From Mercurialis annua (Eukaryota; Streptophyta; Magnoliopsida; Malpighiales; Euphorbiaceae), in assembly GCF_937616625.2 (NCBI RefSeq), contig NC_065575.1:29945001-30009000 (forward strand): a stretch of DNA of 64,000 nucleotides, in the 5' to 3' direction. Positions within the stretch are counted from its first letter, which is position 1; each line of letters begins with the position of its first letter. A program made the position numbers and the translations under genes. Below, one piece after another: positions 36,571-48,758 of the stretch. The notes under the pieces are model-generated. The model saw nothing but the letters and a program-made list of their open reading frames with translations. It was not told where the DNA came from and did no database searches.

Positions 36571-39500
36571 TTTGGGATATAGACCAAAAGTTTAAACCGT
36601 TACGTAACCAATCCAAACGTTTAAACCGTTACGTAACCAATCCAAACGTTTAAAACGCTACGAAACAAATCCAAATGTTTCACCTTTTTAGCGATTTAAC
36701 CCAAACGTTTACAAACGTTACGAAACAAATCCAAATATTTCACCTTTTTAGCGATTTAAACCAAAAGTTTACAAATGTTACGAAAGTAAAACAAATGTTT
36801 CCCCTTTTTAGAGAGTTAAGCCAAACGTTTACAAACGTTAAGAAACCAAAATCTTTACAAAACAATTCCAAACGTTTCACCTTTTTTGCGATTTAAGTGA
36901 AACGTTTCAAAACGCTACGAAACAGATCAAAACGTTTCACCTTTATTAGCGATTTAAGCCGAACATTTAAAACGTTACGAAACCAACCCAAAAGTTAACA
37001 AACGTCACGAAACTAATCCAAACGTTACACATTTTTAGTGATTTAGCCAAAAGTTTAGAAATGTTACGAAACCAATCCAAACGTTTAAAACGTTATGAAA
37101 CAAATCCAAACTTTTACAAACGTTACGAAACAAATTCAAACATTTATGACGTAACAAAACAAATCCAAACGTTTCAACTTTTAAGCAATTTAAGCCATAC
37201 GTTTACAAACGTCACGAAACAAAACCAAACGTTTTCCCTTTTTAGCAATTTAAGGCAAACGTTTACAAACGTTACGAAACCAATTCAAATGTTTAAAACG
37301 TTACTATAAAAATCCAAACATTTCACTTTTTTAGAAATTGAACCCAAACGTTACAAAATAAAACCAAACGTTTCCCCTTTTTAGCGATTTAAGCAAAACG
37401 TTTAAAACGATACGAAACCAATCCAAACGTTGCACCTTTTTAGCGATTTAAGCCAAATGTTTATAAACGTTACGAAACAAATCCAAACGTTTCACATTTT
37501 TAGCGATTTAAGCCAAACATTTACAAAAGTTACGAAACAAATCCAAACGTTTCACATTTTTAGCTATATAAGCCAAAACGTTTACAAACGTTACGAAACA
37601 AATCCAAACATTTCACCTTTTTAGCGATTTAAGCCAAAGGTTTAAAATGTTACAAAACCAATCCAAACTTTTAAAACGTTACAAAACAAATCCAAAAGTT
37701 TGGCTTAAATTGCTAAAAAAGTAAAACGTTTGGTTTGTTTCATAACGTTTTAAACTTTTGGCTTAAAAGGTGAAACATTTGGATTTGTTTTAAACGCTTA
37801 GACTAGTTTCGTAATGTTTTAAACGTTTGAATTGGTTTCATAACGTTTGTGAACGTTTGGCTTAAATCGCTAAAAAGGTGAAACGTTTGGTTTAGTTTCG
37901 TAACGTTTGGCAAAACGGTGAAACATTTGAATTTGTTTGTTTGGATTTGTTTTGTAACGTTTTAAATGTTTGGCTTAAATAGCTAAAACGGGGAAACGTT
38001 TGGATTTGTTCCGCAACGTTTTAAACGTTTGGATTGGTTTCGTAACGTTTGGATTTGTTTCGTAACATTTGTAAATGTTTGGCTTAAATCGCTAAAAAGG
38101 TGAAACATTTGGATTTGTTTCGTAACATTTGAATTTAAGCCAAACGTTTACAAACGTTATGAAAAAATCCAAACGTTTCCCTTTTTTAGGGATTTAGGCC
38201 AAACATTTAAACCGTTACGTAACCAATCCAATTGTTTAAAACGCTACGAAACAAATACAAATGTTTCACCTTTTTAGCGATTTAAGCCAAACGTTTACAA
38301 ACGTTATAAAACCAAACCAAAAGTTTCACCTTTTTAGGTATTTAAGCCAAACGTTTATAAACGTTACGAAACAAATCAAAACGTTTCAACTTTTTAGCGA
38401 TTTAAGCCAAACGTTTATAAACATTACGAAACAAATCCAAACATTTCACATTTTTAGCGATTGAAGCCAAATGTTTACAAACGTTACGAAACAAATCCAA
38501 ATATTTCACATTTTTAGCGATTTAAGCCAAACGTTTAAAATGATACAAAACCAATCTAAAAGTTTAAAACGTTACAAAAAAATATAAATACAAATCCAAA
38601 CGTTTAAAACGTTACGAAACAAATCCAAACGTTTCACATTTTTAACGATTTAAGCCAAACATTTAAAACGTTACAAAAGCAATTCGAACGTTTAAAACAT
38701 TACGAAACAAATCCAAATGTTTCCCCTTTTTATCGATTTAAGCCAAACGTTTATATACGTTAAGAAACAAATCCAAACGTTTACCCTTTTTTCAATTTAA
38801 GCTAAACATTTGAAACGATACGAAACAAATCCTAAAGATTCATCTTTTTAGCGAATTAAGCAAAACATTTAAAATGTTACAAAATAAATCTAAACGTTCA
38901 AAAAGTTATAAAATAAATCCTAACGTTTCACCTTTTCAGCGATTTAAGCAAAACTTTTACAAACGTAACGAAACAAATCTAAACATTTCACATTTTTAGC
39001 GATTTAAGCCAAAAGTTTAAAACGTTATGAAGCCAATCCAAACGTTTAAAACATTACGAAACAAATCCAAACTATTCACCTTTTTAGCGATTCAAGCCAA
39101 ACATTTATTACGTTACGAAACAAATCCAAACGTTTCACCTTTTTAGCGATTTAAGCAAAACTTTTAAAACGTTACAAAACAAATCCAAACGTTTCCCCTT
39201 TTTAGCGTTTTAAGCCAAACGTTTATTAACGTTACGAAACAAATCCAAATGTTTCACCTTTTTAGTGATTTAAGCCAAAAGATTAAGACGTTGCAAAACC
39301 AATCCAAATGTTAAAATGTTATGAAACAAATCCAAACGTTTCACATTTATAGTGATTTAAGCCAAACGTTTACAAACGTTACGAAACAAATCCAAACGTT
39401 TCACCTATTCAGCGATTTAAGCAAAACGTTTAAAGCGTTTTTAGCAATTTAAGACAAACGTTTAAAACATTAAGAAACAAATCAAACGTTTAAAATGTTA

Positions 39501-40493
39501 CGAAAGAAATCCTAAGGTTTCCCATATTTAACGATTTAAGCCAAACTTTTAAATGTTTGGCTTAAATCTCTAAAAAGGTGAAACGTTTACAAACGTTAGG
39601 AAACCAATAAAAAACAAATCCAAAGGTTTACAAACCTTACAAAATCTATCCAAAAATTTAAAACATTACGAAACAAATCAAAAAAATTCACCTTTTTAGC
39701 GATTAAAGCCAAACATTTACAAAACAATCCAAATGTTTCCCTTTTTTAGCAATTTAAGCCAAACGTTTACAAACGCTACGAAACAAATACAAACGTTATG
39801 AAACCAATCCAAACGTATAAAATGTTATGAAACAAATCCAAACTTTTATTAACGTTACGAAATAAATTCAAATGTTTAAAACATTACGAAACAAATCCAA
39901 ACGTTTCCCCTTTTAAGCGATTTAAGCCAAACGTTTACAAACGTCACGAAAAAAACCAAACGTTTCTCTTTTTTTGCAATATAAGCCAAACGTTTACAAA
40001 CGTTACTAAACCAATTCAAATGTTTATAGCGTTACGAAAAAAATCCAAACGTTTCCCCTTTTCAGTAATTTGAGCCAAACGTTTACAAACATTACAAAAC
40101 AAAACCAATCGTTTCCCCTTTTTAGCGATTTAAGACAAACGTTTAAAACGTTACAAAACAAATTCAAACATTTCACCTTTTTAGCGATTTAAGACAAACA
40201 TTTACGAAGGTTACGAAACAAATCCAAACGTTTCACATTTTTAACGATTTAAGCCAAACATTTACAAATGTTACGAAACAAATCCAAATGTTTCACATTT
40301 TTAGCGATTTAAGCCAAACACTTACAAACGTTACGAAACAAATCCAAATGTTTCACATTTTTAGCTATTTAAGCCGAAACATTTACAAATGTTACGAAAC
40401 AAATCCAAATGTTTCACCTTTTTAGCGATTTAAGCCAAAAGTTTAAAACGTTATAAAACCAATTCAAACGTTTATAATGTTACTGTCACGACC
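36571..40493. repeat. Satellite array, second segment
   Basis: About 60-bp units, plus-oriented except for a minus module at about 37690-38135 and a short flip near 39550-39590. 36690-37330 closely resembles 9650-10200, 51360-51970 and 52170-52780, sharing rare variants (GAAAGTAAA, then a GAAACCAAAATC insertion). No gene. Confidence 0.93.
40489..40493. repeat. Left target-site duplication of solo LTR (GTTAC)
   Basis: GTTAC before the LTR and GTTAC at 43381-43385 after it. The target is the AACGTTACG part of the satellite unit. Confidence 0.93.
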
Positions 40494-41073
40494 CATTTTC
40501 ATGAATCGCGACCGGCGCTAGGGTATGGGTAATGTAGTACCAAAACCCATAGCTAGCCTTTCATTTAATACATAAACATATAAACCTGCAGAAAACCAAT
40601 GCTCGGGGGCAACCGACACTTCAGCCTAAATCTAGCAGTTATAATATTCATTAATTAATAACATGCTTATCCACTTCTGAGTCTAAAAATAGGCATAACA
40701 TAAATAATCCGAAATAATTATATAACATGCCAGAGCAATATAACTAGTCAGACCAATCCGACAAACAACTGTAATAATAACAAAGACTTCTAGTCAACTA
40801 CTGCGGTCTAAGAATAAAACAGTTTTACAGTTTATTAAAATAAAAGGAACCTCCGAGGAAAAGTAAATGTGGAGATCACCAGACTCTCTCAGATCATAAC
40901 CCTGGGGAAAATTGGGAAAACAACGGGGTCAGATATACTGAGATGAGTTTATACCACTATCTACATTTATTAAGTGGAAAACCTTTAAAACCGTTTAAAA
41001 CGTTTAAATACGATATTACGAATAATAGTTGGAACCCTAATCCACAATTCTAAATAATAAACATAATCCAACA

Positions 41074-41265
41074 GGTCTGGTCCCGAGAGCTGAGCTACAC
41101 CGAGTTACCACTGACCACACTTATACCAGAGTCCCGAGAGCCGAGCTACACCGAGTTACTCTACTTGGTCCCGAGAGCTATGCTCACACCGAGTTACCAC
41201 ATCACCATAATTACCTTTCCCAGATCATTACCGGTGCGCACGCAGTCCTAATGATGCCCATTAGG
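41074..41265 (-). promoter_or_regulatory. LTR stem-loop block (solo LTR copy)
   Basis: Three conserved-loop elements with stems TGGT/ACCA, AGAGT/ACTCT and TGGT/ACCA at 41074-41199, and hairpin CCTAATG / ATGCC / CATTAGG at 41247-41265. The loop of the second element has changed (GAGCCGAGC), but the stems are intact. Confidence 0.75.
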
Positions 41266-43149
41266 TAGCATGTTCCAACTAGAAGCCATAATATAAAAAC
41301 AGTTCGAAATATACGTACAGTATATATATTTAATATTAAAATAACAATTTACTTAATAAAGTGGTAAATAGTAAGTACAAACTCACTGCTTGCTAATCCA
41401 CGTGAATACCGGCAATCAACTAATCTTGGTTCGCCTCCGGAGCACGAACAATAGACGGGTCTAGACAAATAAAATAATTATTAAAAAAAGACCCTAACTC
41501 TAGAGAGTACTAGACACCACATAGGACTAGCACGATTAACACGTCGGAAATAAACAAGCCAGAACACACCAAAAATACCCATTAGGTAATAAAGCCCAAT
41601 TAATATAAGTCTATTGAGTTCTCGCTTAAAACCAATTTGTAAATATTATTTTATAATCTTTAAATAATAATTAATTTTCCAAATAGTGGGTTAGCCGAGT
41701 TATCATTAACTACCAAGCTAACCTCACTTGTCAGGTGACCCAAGCCTAACCCGACTCAAAACGTTTATCAAATATAAACCCGAGTTTATATTAATAAAAA
41801 TAAATTCGTAAAACAATAGTCCATTTTAAAAGCGGAACTCAATAACTTCAAAATCAAGTAACCCAAGTTACAACCCAAAATCTAGCCATTTTAAGTTTAT
41901 AAATGTGTAGGGACTAAATTGCACTTTAGCCAATTAGGGACTAAACTGTACTTTTGCCAATTAGGGACTAAATTGTACTTTAGCCAATTTGATATCCAAA
42001 AATCAATTTAATTGCTTTTGTTTATAATTAAAAACAAAATATAAAGTTACTAACCAAAAACTTAGTTAAATAAGTTTTTAAAACATTTAGGGGCTAAATT
42101 TTAATTTAGCAATATTTCGTGCCAAAATGAAATTCGAATTTAATATAATTACCCGAGTAATTATATTGACTAAAATTATAAAACTATCATTTTTAATTTA
42201 ATAATTATAAACCAAATCTAAATTCAAAAGTTAATATTAGACAATTGCTAAATTCTAACTTTAAGGGTTTAGTTGATTTGGTCAAAACAACTCAAGTAGT
42301 CAAAATGGCTATTAAGCCATCTCCTCCATTTCAAAAGAAAAGGAATTCCCACCCTCGCCTAAACCTATGCTGCCATTGCCGAACCTTACCAACCTTCTAT
42401 GTTTCAACACCAAACTCAACCCAAAATACATAAGAAATCATAAGGGATCACTATAATCACCAAGGATGGCAGTAAAGCCATGGAACCTATGAACTTAGAA
42501 TTAAACAAAGCAACACAGTAACTTATAATAAACGAAACCGAGAATTGTGAACATGACGGTTACGAAACTATGGATTCAATCCACAACCGAAAGCTAAATA
42601 CAACTAACTGGCATTCCATGATCCACAATCATGATCTTAGCAAAAATCAAGCCAAAAGAAGAAGAAAGCATTCGGCAGAAACTAAGAAAATAAGAACAGA
42701 TCATATAAAGCTTTAAAACGGAAACCGTACGGCGATTGAAACGAGATCGATTACGTACCGTTTAGCAAAACCGAGATAGGGAAACGTAGGTGCGTGAGTC
42801 TAGAACGTCTGAGATCAAACGGTTCTGATTTCGATTAAGAAACGAGCAAGAACGAATCAGAAAACCGAAGGACGTTTCAAGAGAAAACTGAAATCAAATG
42901 AATCAAAGATACTTACTGAACAGCGATCTTTGGAGGATGATTACGGCTTCGTTTCTCAGCGAAAGAACAAACGAAAAACGTCTAGGGCTACCTTGCAGCG
43001 TGATCTAGGTTTTTTATGAAGAAACCGACTTAAAATAATGCAAGGAAACGGGCCGTAAACGAGGTCGAAAAGGGCCAAACGAATGGGCCAAGGGGATATT
43101 GGTTTCTCGAACGGGAATGGCCTTCCAGGCCTGATTCCCGTTCGAGAAT

Positions 43150-43204
43150 GGCCTGGTCTCGAACGAGACCAGGCCCAAAAGAGGGATTCCCGTTCGAGAA
43201 TCCC
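43150..43204 (-). promoter_or_regulatory. U3 hairpins in solo LTR, with compensatory change
   Basis: GGCCTGGTCTCG (43150-43161) pairs perfectly with CGAGACCAGGCC (43164-43175). Relative to E2 (GGCCTGGTCCCG/CGGGACCAGGCC) both partners of one base pair have changed. The second hairpin, GGGATTCCCG (43183-43192) with CGAGAATCCC (43195-43204), has one mismatch in DNA that is a G-U pair in the element-sense RNA. Confidence 0.75.
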
Positions 43205-43380
43205 AATTCTCGAACGGGAAAATTAAATTTCTTTTTTTTTATTTTTTTTAAAACAACTCAAATCGAACCTAAAATGAATCGAACTACGAACTTTCACGAA
43301 ACTTAAAATACTCCACAAAACACACCCGGAACCACGTCGGAAATTAAAAAGAATAATTTAAAATTTTCCGGGATATTACA

Positions 43381-46300
43381 GTTACGAAACAATTCTAAAC
43401 GTTTCAACTTTTTAGCGATTTAAGCCAAACGTTTACAAACGTTACGAAACAAAACCAAATGTTTCCCCTTTTTAAATGTTTGGCTTAAATCACTAAAAAG
43501 GTGAAACATTTACAAACGTTACGAAAACAATCCAAAAATAAATATAAAGGTTTACAAACCTTAAGAAACCAATCCAAACGTTTAAAACGTTACGAGAAAA
43601 ATCCAAACGTTTCACCTTTTTAGCGAATTAAGCCAAACGTTTACAAACCAATCTAAATGTTTCCCCTTTTTAGCGATTTAAGCCAAACGTTTACAAATGT
43701 TACGAAACAAATCCAAACATTTCACCTTTTAAGCGATTTAAGCCAAATGTTTACAAACGTTCAAAACAAATCCAAACGTTTCACCTTTTTAGTAACATTT
43801 CGTAACGTTTGGCTTAAATCGCTAAAAAAAGGGAAACATTTGGATTTGTTTGTTTGGAATTATTTTGTAACATTTTTAAATGTTTGGCTTAAATCGCTAA
43901 AAAGGTATGAAGTTTAATTTTGGATTCTTTAAGCGGAAGCCGGGCGATGGAGATTTCATTTAACTTAAGCCGGAATAAGATTTTAATCGAAACAAATAAG
44001 GGGTGATATGGCGAAATTGGTAGACGATAACGGTTTAAACGTTTGGATTTGTTTCATAACGTTTTAAACGTTTGGATTGGTTTTGTAACGTTTGGACTTG
44101 TTTCGTAACATTTGTAAATGTTTGGCTTAAATCGCTAAAGAGGTGAAACATTTGGCTTTGTTTCGTAATGTTTTAAACGTTTAGTTTAAATCGCTAAAAA
44201 ACGTTTGGCTTAAATCGCTAAAAAGGGGAAACGTTTCACCTTTTTTTGCAATTTAAGCCAATTATTTACAAACGTTACGAAAAAAATCCAAATGTTTCAC
44301 CTTTTAGCAATTTAAGGCAAACGTTTACAAACGTTTACAAACGTTACTAAACCAATCCAAGCGTTTACAAACGTTACGAAACAAATCCAAATATTTCCCT
44401 ATTTTAGCGATTTAAGCCAAATGTTTAAAATATTACGAAACCAATCCAAAAACTTAAAACGTTACGAAACAAATCCAAATGTTTCACCTTTTATAGCAAT
44501 TTAAGCCAAACGTTTAAAACGTTATGAAGCCAATCCAAACATTTAAAACGCTACAAAACAAATCCAAACGTTTCACCTTTTTAGCGATTTAAGCCAAAAT
44601 TATGCAAACGTTACGAAACAAAACCAAACGTCTCACCTTTTTTAGGGATTTAGGTCTAACGTTTACAAACATTACAAAAAAAATCCAAACATTTCATCTT
44701 TTTAGCGATTTAAGCCAAATGTTTAAAACATTAAGGAACAAATCCAAACGTTTAGCCTTTTTATCAATTTAAACCAAACATTTAAAACGTTACAAAACAA
44801 ATCCTAAAATTTCACCTTTTTAGTGATTTAAGCAAAACGTTTAAAATATTACGAAACAAATATAAACGTTTAAAACGTTACGAAACAAATTCAAACGTTT
44901 AAAATGTTACGAAACAAATCGAAACGTTTCACATTTTTAGCGATTTAAACCAAAACGTTTACAAACGTTACGAAACAAATCCAAACGTTTGACCTTTTAG
45001 CGATTTAAGCCAAAAATTTAGAACGTTACAAAACCAATCCAAACATTTAAAACGTTACGAAACAAATCCAAATGTTTCACATTTTTAGCGATTTAAACCA
45101 AAACGTTTACAAACGTTATGAAACAAATCCAAACGTTTTACCTTTTTAGCGATTTAAGCCAAAAATTTAAAACGTTACAAAACCAATCCAAACATTTAAA
45201 ACGTTACGAAACAAATCCAAACGTTTCACCTTTTATAGCAATTTAAGCCAAACGTTTAAAACGTTATGAAACCAATCCAAAAGTTTAAAACGCTACCAAA
45301 AAAATCCAAAAGTTTCACCTTTTTAGCGATTTAAGCCAAACGTATACAAACGTTACGAAACAAAACCAAACGTTTCACCTTTTTTAGGGATTTAAGTCAG
45401 ACGTTTACAAACGTTACGAAACAAATCCAAACGTTTCATCTTTTTAGCGATTTAAGCCAAATGTTTAAAACATTAAGAAACAAATCCAAACTTTTACCCT
45501 TTTTCTCAATTTAAGCCAAACATTTAAAACGTTACGAAACAAATCCTAAAATTTCACCTTTTTTAGTGATTTAAGCGAAATGTTTAAAACGTTATGAAAA
45601 AAATATGAACGTTTAAAACGTTACGAAACAAATCCAAACGTTTAAAATGTTACGAAACAAATCCAAACGTTTCACATTTTTAGTTATTTAAACCAAAACG
45701 TTTACAAACATTACGAAACAAATCCAAAAATTTCACCTTTTTAGCGATTTAAACCAAAAAATTAAAACGTTACAAAACAAATCGAAACATTTAAAAAGTT
45801 TCGAAACAAATCCAAATGTTTTACCCTTTTAGCGATTTAAGCCAAACGTTTACAAACGTGACAAAACAAAACCAAACGTTTTCCCTTTTTAACGATTTAA
45901 GCCAAATGTTTACAAACGTTACGAAAAAAAACCAAACGCTTCAATTTTTTAGCAGTTTAAGCCAAACGTTTACAAATGTTACGAAACAAATCCAAACGTT
46001 TCACATTTTTAGCGAGTTAAGCCAAACGCTTACAAACGTTACGAAACAAATCCAAACGTTTCACCTTTTCAGCGATTCAATCCAAACATTTAAAACGTTT
46101 TTAGCAATTTAAACCAAACATTTTAAACGTTGCGAAACAAATTTAAAAGTTTAAAACGTTACGAAACAAATCTTAAGGTTTCCCAATTTTAGCGATTTAA
46201 GCCAAACATTTAAATGTTTGGCTTAAATCACTAAAAAGGTGAAACGTTTACAAACCTTACAAAACCAATCCAAACGTTTAAAACGTTACGAAACAAATCC

Positions 46301-48758
46301 GAACGTAAAACCCTTTTAGCGATTTAATCCAAACGTTTACAAACCAATCCAAACGTTTCCCCTTTTTAGTTATTTAAGCCAAACGTTTACAAACGTTACG
46401 AAACAAATCCTAACGTTTCACCTTTTTAGCGATTTAAGCCAAAAGTTTGGATTGGTTTTGTAACTTTTGTGAATGTTTGTCTTATATCGCTAAAAAGGTG
46501 AAACGTTTGGTTTTGTTTCGTAACATTTGGCAAAACGGTTAAACATTTGAATTTGTTTGTTTGGATTCATTTTGTAACGTTTTAAATGTTTGGCTTAAAC
46601 TGCTAAAAACGGGAAACATTTGGATTTGTTTTGTAACGTTTTAAAAGTTTGCATTGGTTTCGTAACGTTTGGATATGTTTCGTAACATTTGTAAACGTTT
46701 GGATTAAATAGCTAAAAAGGTGAAACATTTGGATTTGTTTCGTTATGTTTTAAACGTTTGGCTTAAATCGCAAAAAAAATCGTTTGGCTTAAATCGCTAA
46801 AAAGGTGAAATGTTTCACCTTTTTTGCAATTTATGCAAAAGGTTTACAAATGTTACGAAAAAAATCCAAACGTTTCACCTTTTTAGGGATTTAAGCCAAA
46901 CATTTAAAACGTTACGTAACCAATCCAAACGTTAAAAACGTTACGAAAAAAAATCCAAATGTTTAACCTTTTAGCGATTTAAGCCAAACGTTTACAAACG
47001 TTACGAAACAAAACCAAACGTTTCCCCTTTTTAAGGATTTAAGCCAAACGTTTACAAACGTTACGAAACAAATCCAAACGTTTCCACCTTTTTAGCGATT
47101 TAAGCCAAACGTTTATAAACGCTACAAAACAAATTCAAACGTTTTACATTTCTAGCGATTGAAGCCAAATGTTTACAAACGTTACGAAACAATTCCAAAC
47201 ATTTTACATTTTTAGCGATTTAATCCAAACGTTTAAAACGTTACAAAACCAATCTAAACGTTTAAAACGTTACAAAAAAAAAATCCAAACGTTTCACATT
47301 TTTAGCGATTTAAGCCAAACATTTAAAATGTTACAAAACCAATCCAAACGTTTAAAACGTTACGAAACAAATCCAAACATTTTGCCTTTTATCGATTTAA
47401 GCCAAACGTTTACATACGTTAAGAAACAAATTCAAACGCTTACTCTTTTTATCAATTTAAGCCAAACATTTAAAATGTACGAAACCGAACCTAATGTTTC
47501 CCCTTTTTAGCGATTTAAGCAAAACGTTTAAAACGTTACACAATAAATCTAAACGTTCAAAACGTTACGAAACAAATCCTAACGTTTTACCTTTTTAGCG
47601 ATTTAAGCAAAACGTTTACAAACGTTACGAATCAAATCCAAACATTTCATCTTTTTAGCGATTTAAGCCAAAAGTTTAAAACGTTATGAAACCAATCCAA
47701 ACGTTTAAAACTTTACGAACGAAATCCAAATGTTTCACCTTTTTAGTGATTCAAGACAAACGTTTTAAACATTGCGAAACAAATCCAAATGTTTCACCTT
47801 TTTAGCGATTTAAGCAAAACGTTTAAAACGGTACGAAATCAATACAAATGTTTAAAACGTTAAGAAACAAATCCAAACGTTTCACCTTTTTAGTGATTGA
47901 AGCCAAACATTTGCAAAATATAAGAAACAAAACCAAACGTTTCGCCTTTTTAGCGATTGAAGCCAAAAGTTTACAAACGTTCCAAAATAAATCCAAACGT
48001 TTCCCATTTTTGGCGATTTAATCCAAATGTTTACAAACGTTACGAAACAAATCCAAACGTTTCACCTTTCAGCAATTTAAGCCAAACGTTTACAAACGTT
48101 ACGAAACATATCCAAACGTTTAGCCTTTTTAACAATTTCAGCCAAACGTTTAAAACGTTACGAAATAAATCTAAACGTTTAAAACGTTACAAAACAAAAC
48201 CAAACGTTTCACCTTTTTATAAATTTAAGACAAACGTTTACAAATGTTACGGAAAAAAACATAACGTTTCACCTTTTTAGCGATTTCAGCCAAACGTTTA
48301 CAAACGTTACGAAATAAATCCATACGTTTTCCATTTTTACCGATTTAAGCCAAACGTTTACAAACGTTACGAAACAAATCCAAATCTTTCACCTTTTTAG
48401 CAATTAAAGTCAAAAGTTTACAAACGTTACGAAACAAATCCAAAGGTTTCACCTTTTTAGCGATTTAAGCCAAACATTTATAACGTTACAAAACTAATCC
48501 AAATGTTTAAAACTTTACGAAAAAAATTTAAATGTTTCACCATTTTAGCGATTTAAGCGAAACGTTTACAAACGTTACGAAAAAAATCCAAACGCTTCAC
48601 CTTTTTAGCGATTTAAGCCAGATGTTTAAAACTTTACAAAATAAATCCAAACGTTTAAAACGTTACGAAACAAATCCAAATGTTTCACCTTTTTAGCGAT
48701 TTAAGGCAAACGTTTACAAACGTTACGAAACAAAACCAAACGTTTCATCTTTTTAGCG
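43381..48758. repeat. Satellite array, third segment
   Basis: 60-bp units, mostly plus-oriented, with minus modules at about 43795-44240 and 46445-46815 and short flips at about 43475 and 46212. A ~742-bp local duplication relates about 44490-45230 to 45233-45800 (shared CACCTTTTATAGCAATTTAA and ATCCTAAAATTTCACC). No gene other than the insert at 43906. Confidence 0.92.
43906..44031 (+). pseudogene. Foreign 125-bp insert ending in a tRNA-Leu-like 5' half
   Basis: Sequence unlike the satellite, with higher GC patches (GCGGAAGCCGGGCGATGG at 43932-43949). Its last part reads ATATGGCGAAATTGGTAGAC, which is the 5' acceptor/D-arm sequence that I recognise from plastid tRNA-Leu(UAA). The agreement is about 22 bp (44005-44026), after an extra TG in the GGGG-ATATGG start. 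It diverges after GACG, and satellite resumes at CGGTTTAAACG. No anticodon arm or 3' half is present, so it is not a functional tRNA. A plastid-derived (NUPT) fragment or other tRNA-derived sequence is possible. Confidence 0.5.

Larger units (their letters stand above)
40494..43380 (-). mobile_element. Solo LTR of the E2 family
   Basis: 2887 bp from TGTCACGACC to GGGATATTACA, flanked by perfect GTTAC duplications and directly by satellite on both sides. It is collinear with the E2 LTR but with many substitutions and small indels (for example an extra copy of the AGGGACTAAATTG motif near 41960), so clearly older. A complete LTR with intact duplications and no internal region is the product of LTR-LTR recombination. 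Confidence 0.95.

Noticed and set aside
43906..44031. Functional tRNA-Leu gene
   Set aside because: Only the 5' half is recognisable; no anticodon arm, T arm or acceptor 3' strand follows before the satellite resumes.
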